DNA of 64,000 bases, taken from positions 1,364,001 through 1,428,000 of the forward strand of contig NZ_CP027228.1 in assembly GCF_002998925.1 (NCBI RefSeq). The letters run 5' to 3'. The DNA comes from Mogibacterium diversum. GTDB taxonomy: Bacteria; Bacillota; Clostridia; Peptostreptococcales; Anaerovoracaceae. The notes under the pieces were generated by a model. It did no database searches. It saw only the letters and a list, made by a program, of their open reading frames with translations, and was not told the DNA's origin. The translations under genes and the position numbers were made by a program. Below are positions 35,029 through 43,035 of the stretch, in pieces; the first letter of the stretch is position 1, and the number at the start of each line of letters is the position of its first letter.

Positions 35029-35300
35029 TTTTTTAGCTCTTGTGATAACGTGAATATTTCACCTAGTTCTTTTTCGATTAGTCCGCTAGGAACCATGCCC
35101 TCATCCGTCCTAACATGATCATACAGTCTCTTTTTATCCTCCTTACCCAACAGCAATCTGATAACAGTAGATATCTGCAATGGATCATCTTCGAGTTCTG
35201 CAAGTGCATCAATTAGTTCCATGTTATCCAGGCGTTCTACTTCAATGTTGAAAACAAAACCACTTTCAGTTTCACCGCTAACATATTTCTTTTCTGCCAT
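35025..35300 (-). CDS. Tail assembly chaperone, short (G-like) form
   Basis: 91 residues, acidic (NMELIDALAELEDDPLQ), ending SQELKN. The stop codon directly follows the slippery heptamer, so most ribosomes stop here and a minority shift into DUF5361. Position between tail tube and tape measure is standard. SD AGGAGG lies at the start. Confidence 0.8.
   Translation of the reverse strand: MAEKKYVSGETESGFVFNIEVERLDNMELIDALAELEDDPLQISTVIRLLLGKEDKKRLYDHVRTDEGMVPSGLIEKELGEIFTLSQELKN
35028..35034 (-). promoter_or_regulatory. -1 programmed frameshift slippery heptamer
   Basis: The coding strand reads A AAA AAC in frame, followed at once by TAA. After a -1 slip both tRNAs re-pair with AAA and the next codon is CTA in the DUF5361 frame. 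No strong downstream stem was seen. Confidence 0.85.
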
Positions 35301-35311
35301 GACTTACCTCC

Positions 35312-35872
35312 TTACGCCTTCTCGATATATTCGTAATGTGTGTTTTCAGAGCCATCAGGCTTTGCCGTAATGGTTAGTTCATATCCGATTACTGCATCAT
35401 CCTTGTACTCAACTTCACCTACTTCAGAAATCGTTCCAGCAGGTACTACAATGCGCTTGATATAGCCTCCCTTAAGTACCGTTTCAATAACATAGATTGC
35501 ATCTTCTGTTTCAGATGAGTTTGATTTAATCACTACTTTATCATCTAATGTTCCTGTTACATTCTTGCTACCAAATGCAGTTTTCAGTACTTCTACATTA
35601 AGTGCCTCAATGAGTGTTACTTCAAACTTATCAGTCTTCTCCTTAAGCAGAGATGCTACGGTATTTCCACCCCAAGCTTTAACATCATCTGTATCTAGCT
35701 TGTTCTCGTTTTTAACACCATCATCACTAATATATCCAAGTGACTTAAACGCTGCATTAAGTGCTGTTTTTGCATCACTTGGAATCGGTGTTCCTACTGG
35801 CGCTCTCCAGATAGCTCCACCAACTTTTGGCTTTCCCGCAGTAACATATGCTGCATTTACATTTGTTGCCAT
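35312..35872 (-). CDS. Major tail (tube) protein
   Basis: 186 residues: AYVTAGKPKVGGAIWRAPVGTPIP, ALNAAFKSLGYISDDGV, the EVTLIEALNVEVLKTAFG segment and a GYELTITAKPDGSEN C-terminus, as in the siphovirus tail tube family. It polymerises as hexamer rings around the tape measure. It lies 11 bases before the chaperone gene. Confidence 0.88.
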   Translation of the reverse strand: MATNVNAAYVTAGKPKVGGAIWRAPVGTPIPSDAKTALNAAFKSLGYISDDGVKNENKLDTDDVKAWGGNTVASLLKEKTDKFEVTLIEALNVEVLKTAFGSKNVTGTLDDKVVIKSNSSETEDAIYVIETVLKGGYIKRIVVPAGTISEVGEVEYKDDAVIGYELTITAKPDGSENTHYEYIEKA

Positions 35873-35883
35873 TTGTATTCCTC

Positions 35884-36231
35884 CTAATTGTAATAAGTAA
35901 TATCGTATACTGACTGAAATCTATATCTCTTAGTCGTTAAATCGGTGAAATTATAATCTGAATTGAGTTCAACTTTAGTTGCAACACTATCAGGTCCTGC
36001 CATCTTATACATGGCTTCCTTCACCTTTTCATTCAGCTCTGCAGCTTCATGTCGTGTCTTGCCATATGCTTGTACAGCAAATGTTGCAGAGTTCAGCCCT
36101 ATAGATTCAGTCCCTCCTGTTTTTTCAACTAAAACAAACTTATCTCCTGCGCCTTTAGGTTCTTCAAGGTGAACCTCAATGCCAGACAAATTCCTTTTTA
36201 TCCATTCAAAAACTGTTAACTCAATCATCAT
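35884..36231 (-). CDS. Tail terminator / tail completion protein
   Basis: 115 residues with a mixed alpha-beta pattern (FVLVEKTGGTESIGLNSATFAVQAYGKTRHEAAELNEKVKEAM). This is typical of the minor tail completion proteins located just before the tube gene. It overlaps the upstream gp10-like stop by one base. It caps the tail and joins it to the head. Confidence 0.72.
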   Translation of the reverse strand: MMIELTVFEWIKRNLSGIEVHLEEPKGAGDKFVLVEKTGGTESIGLNSATFAVQAYGKTRHEAAELNEKVKEAMYKMAGPDSVATKVELNSDYNFTDLTTKRYRFQSVYDITYYN

Positions 36232-36464
36232 TAACCTCTCATAGCTTTAAGAAGTGTATTGTTTTTCGAGTTATCTTTCCGTGCTTTAATGGTTTTTGCA
36301 TGTACAGATGCATTTACACGATTTTTTCCAACATGCGTAGTCATTTCATAACCATCACCACACCTATTTTGGATTCTTTTTGCGTGTTTACTACACTCTG
36401 CCATAAGCTCATCAGACCTCAATAACTCTCTTACACCACTTCTGTTTAGCTGAAACTTAGTCAT
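36231..36464 (-). CDS. HK97 gp10-like head-tail joining protein
   Basis: 77 residues: an N-terminal helix (GVRELLRSDELMAECSKHAKRIQNRCG) and GKNRVNASVHAKTIKARKDNSKNNTLLKAM, as in short gp10-like neck proteins. It overlaps its neighbours on both sides, as is usual in this connector block. Confidence 0.7.
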   Translation of the reverse strand: MTKFQLNRSGVRELLRSDELMAECSKHAKRIQNRCGDGYEMTTHVGKNRVNASVHAKTIKARKDNSKNNTLLKAMRG

Positions 36465-36792
36465 AACATTCCACCTGCACTTGTTTATTCCACGATAGTG
36501 GAAGCATTTCTTCTATCCCTTCGATAGGTTCACCAACAACCTTGAATTTCTTTCCAAAAAATTCAACAAGGCAATCCGTCCAGGTGTGTGTATCACCTTT
36601 TGGGATTGCTAGTTTATAGATAACCTTATCGCTCATAATTGATCTTTCTGTTGTGATATCATCAGATGTTACCGGTGCAACAAGCACATTCTCAACGTTG
36701 ACAGCATGCTCTTCATATATGTCTGTATCAAATTTATCTTTACCTGTAACAACCTTTTCATATAGTGTTACGGTAATTCCTTTAATCTCCAT
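36457..36792 (-). CDS. Head-tail adaptor (stopper-type) protein
   Basis: About 111 residues. The VTLYEKVVTGKDKFDTDIYEE start and VLVAPVTSDDI, KLAIPKGDTHTWTDCLVEFFGKKFKVVGEP pattern match siphovirus head-tail connector/stopper proteins. ATG 36792 lies ten bases after AGGAG; a TTG nine bases earlier is possible. It overlaps the gp19-like gene upstream. Confidence 0.7.
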   Translation of the reverse strand: MEIKGITVTLYEKVVTGKDKFDTDIYEEHAVNVENVLVAPVTSDDITTERSIMSDKVIYKLAIPKGDTHTWTDCLVEFFGKKFKVVGEPIEGIEEMLPLSWNKQVQVECYD

Positions 36793-37174
36793 ATATGTCA
36801 ATCACTCCTAATCTCTGTCTTTTTAGTCCTAGCCTAGACAGCTCTGCATCTTTAATAAACAGACCACCGCCAGGGACTAAATATGTGCCAGATGTTGTGT
36901 ATCCCATCGCCGATTGAGAGAATTGTGTCATTGGTTCATTTTTTGTAGATGATAGTAGCATTCTTGTTATTACATCTACTGTCACCGACTTGGCAATGCT
37001 CCCTAGAATTGGTGACGCTTCAATCATCTTGTCCAAATCTTTTCCAGTTAAACTCGCTTCATGTCTAAGCGTGTCACAAACAATAGGCAGGAGCGCTTCT
37101 GCACGCTCCTGCTCGTTCGGTAACAATTTTCGCCACATCTTGTTGATATCTTCAAGAGTTGCGTAGTTGCTCAT
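36782..37174 (-). CDS. Phage Gp19/Gp15/Gp42-family head-tail connector
   Basis: 130 residues: YATLEDINKMWRKLLPNEQERAEALLP start, SITVDV-like KSVTVDVITRMLL segment and the TSGTYLVPGGGLFIKDAELSRLGL C-terminus, diagnostic for this connector family. It binds under the portal ring after packaging. Confidence 0.82.
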   Translation of the reverse strand: MSNYATLEDINKMWRKLLPNEQERAEALLPIVCDTLRHEASLTGKDLDKMIEASPILGSIAKSVTVDVITRMLLSSTKNEPMTQFSQSAMGYTTSGTYLVPGGGLFIKDAELSRLGLKRQRLGVIDIYGD

Positions 37175-37176
37175 TT

Positions 37177-37371
37177 CTAAGCCTTCTTTCCGCCCTTTTT
37201 GTTAGGCTCATCAGCTTCATCATCTTCAGTTTCAGCCTCTTCAGAATCCTCAGTTTCAGCCTCTTCAGCAGCTTCTCTAGCTTCTGCTTCATCTGCATCT
37301 TCCCAGTATTCTCCGCTGATTGGTGCATCGACTTCAATAACTTCTCCACTTATTGTATTTCTGTATCTCAT
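37177..37371 (-). CDS. Small acidic phage head-region protein
   Basis: 64 residues from ATG 37371, with AGGA eight bases upstream; it overlaps the capsid stop. The start MRYRNTISGEVIEVDAPISG is typical of a small protein found after the capsid gene in clostridial phages. The rest is a long Glu/Ala/Asp run ending in KKGGKKA. Possible capsid decoration or DNA-mimic role; not established. Confidence 0.6.
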   Translation of the reverse strand: MRYRNTISGEVIEVDAPISGEYWEDADEAEAREAAEEAETEDSEEAETEDDEADEPNKKGGKKA

Positions 37372-37375
37372 GTTA

Positions 37376-38257
37376 CTAGTCCTTCTTAATAATCTTAGCA
37401 AACGCGGATGGATCTAGGATTCCCCAGCCGATATAAGTCTCAGCTCTGAGGTACACCTGGTTGTACGCCTTGAGGTCCTTTCCTGTCTGATCTGGATCAC
37501 CGTAAGGGATAACTTCTAGTGGAATATCCTTAGCAAATCCCCACTTAAACCCATTTGCAAAATCTCCTACGTATCCAACAGCCTTGTTTGCAAATGAAAC
37601 CGTGCTGTTTACATCACACGCAGTGCCACCAAGAGCACCAGGGCTAGCACCGAATCTAAACTCTGGATACTGTGGCACTCCATTTATCTTAATCTTTGCA
37701 AGCTCACTTCCAAATGTCTTTGATAGAGCAAATCCTGTTACATCGTACTCGCCGATTGCTGCCGCTGCCGTTTCAAGCACGGCCTCTTCAGTTCCAGCTA
37801 TATAATCTACCTTTGTAACACCTGTTGCAGTATCAAAGCTCTTTGTCCCGATTAGCGTAGATACCTGCTTATCTCTAGGATTAACTCCATGCATTGCCAT
37901 GATGTCAAGGCCACGTGCAATCTTCTTGGAATAACCGTCGTTAAACGCAGTTAGGATATCGAGCTGCTTCTCCTCTGATGCATACATGAATTCATCAGAT
38001 ACTCTAGCTCCGTACTCAACCTTAAGCGGTACAATCTTAACAGGTTCAGCTTTAATGCCACCTGCGCCCTTCTTGCCACCTTCTCCAACGAGATTTACTT
38101 CGCTATCCATCGAGAATGTGAAGATGTCACTTCCTGTAAATGCTACTGGAATCTGCCCCGATAGCTGAGCAAGTGTTGAGTGTCCCTTTACTTTGTTAAA
38201 TAGATCTGCTACCACCTCTGGTGCAAACATTGTTCCCATCTGTAGTGTTTCTGCCAT
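37376..38257 (-). CDS. Major capsid protein, HK97 fold
   Basis: 293 residues: MFAPEVVADLFNKVKGHSTLAQLSGQIPV, DIFTFSMDSEVNLVGEGG, VEYGARVSDEFMYASEE, a GYSKKIARGLDIMAMHGVNP helix and an ETYIGWGILDPSAFAKI C-terminus. It lacks a long delta domain, consistent with the separate scaffold gene directly upstream (six bases). It builds the head shell. Confidence 0.92.
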   Translation of the reverse strand: MAETLQMGTMFAPEVVADLFNKVKGHSTLAQLSGQIPVAFTGSDIFTFSMDSEVNLVGEGGKKGAGGIKAEPVKIVPLKVEYGARVSDEFMYASEEKQLDILTAFNDGYSKKIARGLDIMAMHGVNPRDKQVSTLIGTKSFDTATGVTKVDYIAGTEEAVLETAAAAIGEYDVTGFALSKTFGSELAKIKINGVPQYPEFRFGASPGALGGTACDVNSTVSFANKAVGYVGDFANGFKWGFAKDIPLEVIPYGDPDQTGKDLKAYNQVYLRAETYIGWGILDPSAFAKIIKKD

Positions 38258-38263
38258 TGTTTC

Positions 38264-38731
38264 TTATTCCTTTCTTAAATTACCTAGCATTGATTTTAGT
38301 GCAGCCTTTTTCATATCACCGCCTGATGGTTCTGTATCCCTCAATGGCGGTGTTTTTGGCTTACCTAAAAAAGATTTAAAAGTTTCTGCATCCTTTCGCA
38401 AAGCATCTTCATCATCACCTGATAACTTACCTGCAAGCTCATATGGAATACCTGCCTCGTGCGCAACTCTAATCTTCATGTCGTTCTTTTCATAAACGCT
38501 GATTCGATTGTGCAACTCTGCAAGTTCCTTTTCGTGTCCGGACTGCTTTTCAGTAAATTCTTCAATCTGCTTTGTCTGAGTTGCGATAGTTTCCTCAAGA
38601 GTAGCGTTATTTGATTTAATTTCGTCATAATCACTATACTTCTGAGCAAACTTCTGTTCTGCTCGATTCAATCTCTCTCTGATTGCTGCATCGAACTCAT
38701 CCTGTGTTGTGATCGGTGTAAAATCACTCAT
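38264..38731 (-). CDS. Capsid scaffolding protein (DUF4355-like)
   Basis: 155 residues, mainly helical and charged. A central coiled coil (about 30-85), then KIRVAHEAGIPYELAGKLSGDDEDALRKDAETFKSFLG, the pattern of phage scaffold proteins that directly precede HK97-fold capsids. It guides head assembly and is removed before packaging. Confidence 0.82.
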   Translation of the reverse strand: MSDFTPITTQDEFDAAIRERLNRAEQKFAQKYSDYDEIKSNNATLEETIATQTKQIEEFTEKQSGHEKELAELHNRISVYEKNDMKIRVAHEAGIPYELAGKLSGDDEDALRKDAETFKSFLGKPKTPPLRDTEPSGGDMKKAALKSMLGNLRKE

Positions 38732-38780
38732 GTTCCACCTTACCTTTCTACCACTTACCAGGTGGTTCCCGTAAATATCT

Positions 38781-38803
38781 AAAAAGCAGCCTCTTCAGGC
38801 TGC
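38781..38803 (-). terminator. Intrinsic terminator after TerL, inside the late region
   Basis: On the - strand GCAGCCT, GAAG, AGGCTGC (38803... 38786), followed by TTTTT. It separates TerL from scaffold and capsid, so these need readthrough or another promoter. Confidence 0.75.
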
Positions 38804-38804
38804 A

Positions 38805-40199
38805 TTAATAGCTAATTCTTTGTTTTTCATGTATTTTAGTTTCTGAGCATAGCCAATATGCCAATATTGTGCTATCCATTAAAGCGATTTCAATGTTATC
38901 TGCTAATGACTTATAACCAAATCCACCATTGGTGCCAATCGCTCTTTTTTCACTGTTGCTTACTGTTTGTGCTAATGATGGTTGGCCAGCATGACATATT
39001 TCTTTACTGAATATGCCTTGCTCAAATGCAGCATTCGCCACTATTATCTCTTTTACAGTTGGTAACAGCGGTGATTTGAGTTTCATTTCTCTCATGTTCT
39101 CTTCTAGCAATTGCTGTCCATTAGCACCGTCTACGACTATGTCATAGACATTTGGGTTCATCATGAATGGTATCATCCAGCTATTCCCTGCTCTTGTTGG
39201 CCTGCAATCTATACATTCAACAAATATTCGTCCATCATCTGTGCGAGATGCAACAGACATTGCAACATTTGTTCCATCTTTACTATATTTAACTCCCAAG
39301 AATAAACCACCAACAAGTTTAGGCATTGCCTGTACTTGAAGCTCTGCCCACTCATTAGAGCTTATTGCCGACTTTTGATTGTATCTTAGCCACAGCCCAA
39401 GTCTCTGTATATTGAAGTCGTCATCATCGTTCCCAACTTCATCAAGTATTTTTCGTTCTGTAAGGATTGTTCCCAGAGACGGATTTGTCTGATACCATGC
39501 TTCTTTATCTCTTACATCTGTTTTCTTGTCTACGGACCATTCCGCCCATCCAGTATTTACCGTTTTACCGCCTAAGGCATTTTGTCTTAGTTTTAAGAAA
39601 ACTGTTCCAGAGCTTACTGGGGTTGGAGGTGTACCACAATATATTGTTTGCGGATTGTTACTATCCGATACAACATACTTTAATGCAGATTCCTGATCAT
39701 CTGTATATTCTTGTGCCTCGTCTATTACAAGTAAATCGAATCCTTCTCCCAGTCCACCTTTTGCAGTTCTAGTTCTAAATTCAATTTTTCCACCATTTTC
39801 TAGTTCAATATGTTCCTTTCCAAAAGCTCTGTAAGATGATTTAATCTGCAGCTTTGCTTTTGTAACTAGTTTTAGTAATCTATCCCAAGCTGCATGTGTT
39901 GTAGAAGTTCTATGCGCTGTGTGCATGATGTGTTCGCCATTTTTTAACCCCCACAGTTCTCGTATGGCCACAACTTCATTTTTCCCATTTCGTCTTGGCA
40001 CTGAATATCCAAATTTTGTATGAGTCCACAGCTTTTCTTCATTTTGTGCCAATATGTCATATATGAGCAGCTCCTGCCACTCTTGTGCAGTCCTACCAGT
40101 TTTGTTGTAAAGCTTTATTGCCTCAGCCCCTTTTGTTTTATAATAGGGCAATGTTACGAACTCGGTAGGGATCTGCCGTCCAATTCGTACCTCTGGCAT
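38805..40199 (-). CDS. Terminase large subunit (packaging ATPase and nuclease)
   Basis: 464 residues from ATG 40199, placed by AGGAGGAG just upstream; 32 further upstream codons only cover a tRNA gene. Walker A region YSVPRRNGKNE, Walker B LLVIDEAQEY near residue 155, YCGTPP motif, then an RNase H-like nuclease half with acidic residues (FLGVKYSKDGT, VDGANGQQLLEE). It pumps DNA into the head. It lies after the portal and MuF genes rather than before them, an unusual place. Confidence 0.92.
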   Translation of the reverse strand: MPEVRIGRQIPTEFVTLPYYKTKGAEAIKLYNKTGRTAQEWQELLIYDILAQNEEKLWTHTKFGYSVPRRNGKNEVVAIRELWGLKNGEHIMHTAHRTSTTHAAWDRLLKLVTKAKLQIKSSYRAFGKEHIELENGGKIEFRTRTAKGGLGEGFDLLVIDEAQEYTDDQESALKYVVSDSNNPQTIYCGTPPTPVSSGTVFLKLRQNALGGKTVNTGWAEWSVDKKTDVRDKEAWYQTNPSLGTILTERKILDEVGNDDDDFNIQRLGLWLRYNQKSAISSNEWAELQVQAMPKLVGGLFLGVKYSKDGTNVAMSVASRTDDGRIFVECIDCRPTRAGNSWMIPFMMNPNVYDIVVDGANGQQLLEENMREMKLKSPLLPTVKEIIVANAAFEQGIFSKEICHAGQPSLAQTVSNSEKRAIGTNGGFGYKSLADNIEIALMDSTILAYWLCSETKIHEKQRISY

Positions 40200-40217
40200 A
40201 ACTCCTCCTAAATTTAT

Positions 40218-40293
40218 TGGGGTGACTGACTGGAATCGAACCAGCGATATTGGAGCCACAATCCAACGCCTTAACCACTTGGCTACAGTCACC
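40218..40293 (-). tRNA. Phage-encoded tRNA-His (anticodon GTG)
   Basis: 76 bases on the - strand with encoded CCA. It has the extra G at -1 opposite C73 that marks tRNA-His, D arm GTAGCCAAGTGGTTAAGGC, anticodon stem-loop TTGGATTGTGGCTCCAA and T arm CTGGTTCGATTCCAG. All stems pair. Its CCA end lies 18 bases before the TerL start, in the same direction, within the late region. Confidence 0.95.
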
Positions 40294-40334
40294 ATATTGA
40301 CTTTTTGTCATATATCTGATAAGCTTTATTTAAG

Positions 40335-40395
40335 AGTTAATCCTTTAGGATTAATTCAAGATGAGATCCGCCCCCGTCTTGGGCTTTCTCATCTT
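40335..40395 (-). terminator. Stem-loops after the MuF toxin gene
   Basis: AAGATGAG (40359-40366) pairs with CTCATCTT (40388-40395) overlapping the MuF stop, and a second stem (TTAATCC with GGATTAA) follows at about 40337-40354. There is no T run on the - strand, so termination is uncertain. Together with 38781 it brackets tRNA-His and TerL. Confidence 0.5.
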
Positions 40396-41228
40396 TTTTT
40401 TATGTAATTTATTGCCATGAGCATTTCATCGTTTTCAAATACAAACACATCTATATTTTTTACATCGGATGGAGTACTTCTAACGAGCCTGTTCATGATA
40501 ATGTTATATATCTCTGTTTTAGGTTGTTTTTTTCTGACCTCAATAATCAATCCACCAGGATTTGTTTCAATTTGATGTATCCCTTTTTGTACTTGCTTGT
40601 CAATCGAATTGGCGGATTGAACACTTTTGTGTTCCCACAACCTCCCATTCCATAGGTAATCAGGGAATATTCTCTTTCTTTTTTTAAGTAAAGTTATATC
40701 TCCACCAAATTTATCATGTAGAATTTTTGCGTACTTTATTTCAGCATCTCCATTCTGCCCTTTTTCCCACCCGGCTTCAGTTTTAATTTCACCTCTTCCT
40801 GGAGTAGCACTATCCCAATATTTTTTTAAAGTTTCTCGACTCATCTTGTTAAATACATCTTCTGACTCCAATTCTTTAGCCTTTTCTATTCTTGCATCTT
40901 TTTCGGATCTATATTCCTTCTTGCTCCATACATCAGTGTATCTGCCTTTTTCGTTTCTAAATAGCACTATGCATTTACAGTAATCGTGTCTTCTAAAAAA
41001 GTCTGCTGGTTGTTCTCCATATTCATACTCTCCCACAAGACTATGACACCAATCACAGCACCTGCCTATTTCCCTACGACTTACTATAGTTTTCAGTCCA
41101 GCCTGAGCAGAGCTTTCAGCATTTTCTTTGACAAACTCATCATAATAAGCTTGTGTTATATTCTTGATTGGCTCATTAAGATATTTATTTATTGCCTCTT
41201 CAGCAATTTCTTTTCGAGTTTTAATCAT
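40389..41228 (-). CDS. MuF-type phage head protein C-terminal part with CdiA-C-like PD-(D/E)XK nuclease toxin domain
   Basis: About 279 residues from ATG 41228. Residues 1-100 are the C-terminal half of the SPP1 gp7/MuF minor head protein (KTRKEIAEEAINKYLNEPI, the Cys/His block CCDWCHSLVGEY and FFRRHDYCKC). Residues about 130-279 are a nuclease domain: AEIKYAKILHDKFGGDITLL, then PD at 189-190 and EHK at 199-201 (a PD-x8-ExK arrangement), and a C-terminal FVFENDEMLMAIN. This is the layout of phage MuF polymorphic toxins with a CdiA-C-like module. No immunity gene is evident. The N-terminal half is in another frame. Confidence 0.75.
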   Translation of the reverse strand: MIKTRKEIAEEAINKYLNEPIKNITQAYYDEFVKENAESSAQAGLKTIVSRREIGRCCDWCHSLVGEYEYGEQPADFFRRHDYCKCIVLFRNEKGRYTDVWSKKEYRSEKDARIEKAKELESEDVFNKMSRETLKKYWDSATPGRGEIKTEAGWEKGQNGDAEIKYAKILHDKFGGDITLLKKRKRIFPDYLWNGRLWEHKSVQSANSIDKQVQKGIHQIETNPGGLIIEVRKKQPKTEIYNIIMNRLVRSTPSDVKNIDVFVFENDEMLMAINYIKKR

Positions 41229-41649
41229 ACTCTTCAATTCCTACGTTATATGCATTTACAAAATTATTTATAAGCGATTCTATTCTTTCTTCTGGAAATG
41301 CCAGTTCTATTGGCTTGATATGTATTCCATTCGCCTTGCGTTCAGTCATGACAACCTCTGCAGCTACTTTATTCACAATGCCATGAATATTTACCATAAG
41401 CGGCTTTATTGCCTTTTCGGCAATATTCCAATACATTTTGTCATTTGGCATCATCTCAGGCTTGATATTGTCTATCAGCACTCTAGAAGCAATCTCCCCC
41501 AATCTCTTGCAAAGGATTGTAATATCTCTTTGAGTCGCTTTGCTGTTTTCAACTTTGAGCCTTATCGCCTTTATAACAACATCTATCGCCAATCTCTCAT
41601 TAAACGCAGTTTCTATCCTTTTCTGAAGCTCTAAGCCTATATCATTCAT
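41221..41649 (-). CDS. MuF/SPP1 gp7-type minor head protein, N-terminal part
   Basis: 142 residues from ATG 41649 with AAGG eight bases upstream. Seen: MNDIGLELQKRIETAFN, ATQRDITILCKRLGEIASRVL, KPEMMPNDKMYWNIAEKAIKP and a C-terminal INNFVNAYNVGIEEYD. This is the front half of the minor head protein that is normally continuous with the KTRKEIAEEAI part now found in the +1 frame. The stop overlaps the next ATG by eight bases. Either a +1 frameshift, reinitiation or a natural split joins the two. It attaches to portal and is ejected with DNA in relatives. Confidence 0.75.
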   Translation of the reverse strand: MNDIGLELQKRIETAFNERLAIDVVIKAIRLKVENSKATQRDITILCKRLGEIASRVLIDNIKPEMMPNDKMYWNIAEKAIKPLMVNIHGIVNKVAAEVVMTERKANGIHIKPIELAFPEERIESLINNFVNAYNVGIEEYD

Positions 41650-41659
41650 AGAATCCACC

Positions 41660-42889
41660 TTACTTGTTACTTGCTATTCCCGTTATATCTCTTAGCACTT
41701 CCGCATCCAGATAATCAGGTACTGCTTGATTAATCTTTATTGCTCCATCTCCAATGCTGCTCAGCATTGCTGCATCTGGTTCAAATACTGGTTCCCACTT
41801 AGGTGTTGTTTTATACACCGCTCTGCGTTTATATGCGAAATTATCTCTTACACATGCAGCTAGATATCCAGCGTTCAAAAAACCTGTTCCAAAGTTTCTT
41901 TGCGCCTTTTTCGCATATAGTCTCAACGTCTCGTGGGATGCCTTAATAGCTTCCTGCGAAGATGGATTGTCAGTAACAAACCCGAGATCATCCATAGTCA
42001 AACCTGTTTCACCAGCAAATAACGAAGCAAACATTTTGAGCTGGTCGTTATGCGGCTGCATTGACTGCTGTGTGAACTGTCCAAATTTTGGTTCACTTTC
42101 GTTTCTTCCTGATGAACTTGTTATCGCAAACATTGCGGACATTGCCGCACTCCATTTATCTAGTATTTCCGTATCAGGACTGAGTCCTGTCACCCACTTC
42201 TGTGGGAAGCTGAAAAACTCTGCTGATATTTCCGAGCGTTTAACAGTTCTTGATGCAGATGCAAGGATAGACATGCATGCCCGGCTTATCCTCGACCTTC
42301 CAAATGGCCTATCTGCATCAGAGCGATAGATTATCGGAACGAGCAATGGATACGGTGCTGGATTATCATATACTTCTGCGCCTGATTGCTTGTCATAAAT
42401 GATTGTGCTTTCTGCCGTGAAATATGCTTCTATTTGAGGGATACCGCTATCATCCCTCTTCAGCACTGCATAGCCTTCTGTGAGCATATTTGTAACGGGA
42501 TCTAGTATGCCAGTTGCATCATCTCCATTAATTACTTGCAGTCTTGGGAAGCCCTCTTCATCTGCCGATATATAAATAAATGAGCATGATGCTATCAAAG
42601 CCCCTAAAATTGCGCTGTCAAAAAGCACATCGCTGTTATTCGCCTGATAAATGCCATTTATATCAAAGGTATCATCAGCAAATTCTCTAAACACAAGCCT
42701 ATCAGCAATACTATCTACTGCTTTCCCGCACCAGCCTAATGTTGACATCATATTCCTTAGCTTTGGCGGAGTTGAAATTCCAAAATCTGGTACATTATGC
42801 TTCATGGCATAGTACATGTATCTTGTCTTAACTCTGCCTCTCTTGATTGATAATTTATTTCTTAAATATCCTATGCCTCTATATGCCAT
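41660..42889 (-). CDS. Phage portal protein (SPP1 Gp6-like)
   Basis: 409 residues. Typical segments: RNKLSIKRGRVKTRYMYYAMKH, GWCGKAVDSIADRLVFREF, ESTIIYD, FGRSRISRACMSILASASRTVKRSEISAEFFSFPQKWVTGL and DLGFVTDNPSSQEAIKASHETL. It forms the dodecameric ring for DNA passage and binds TerL. It is followed 10 bases later by the MuF head gene, the usual order. Confidence 0.92.
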   Translation of the reverse strand: MAYRGIGYLRNKLSIKRGRVKTRYMYYAMKHNVPDFGISTPPKLRNMMSTLGWCGKAVDSIADRLVFREFADDTFDINGIYQANNSDVLFDSAILGALIASCSFIYISADEEGFPRLQVINGDDATGILDPVTNMLTEGYAVLKRDDSGIPQIEAYFTAESTIIYDKQSGAEVYDNPAPYPLLVPIIYRSDADRPFGRSRISRACMSILASASRTVKRSEISAEFFSFPQKWVTGLSPDTEILDKWSAAMSAMFAITSSSGRNESEPKFGQFTQQSMQPHNDQLKMFASLFAGETGLTMDDLGFVTDNPSSQEAIKASHETLRLYAKKAQRNFGTGFLNAGYLAACVRDNFAYKRRAVYKTTPKWEPVFEPDAAMLSSIGDGAIKINQAVPDYLDAEVLRDITGIASNK

Positions 42890-42914
42890 TTGATTCTCCT
42901 AAAAATTTTTCATT

Positions 42915-43010
42915 ACACCCCCTCGTCTGGGGTTAGCGTGTGTTTTTTTTCGTAGTGACGGCGTGAAGGTCGCGAGCAGGGGGAGGGAGGGTCCCATGCC
43001 CCCTGTGAAG
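42915..43010. other. GC-rich, hairpin-prone intergenic segment, candidate packaging (cos/pac) site
   Basis: Between TerS-HNH and portal the AT-rich phage has a short GC-rich block: CACCCCCTCGTCTGGGG, then GGTCGCGAGCAGGGGGAGGG and CAGGGGG/CCCCCTG arms (42977-42983 and 42999-43005). No ORF covers it. cos sites of HNH-dependent phages usually lie beside terS. Confidence 0.4.
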
Positions 43011-43035
43011 TTAGACCAAAAAAAATTTTTATTGT

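Noticed and set aside
40200..40295. 32-codon N-terminal extension of TerL
   Set aside because: The codons only read through the tRNA-His gene; the ATG at 40199 has a strong ribosome site.
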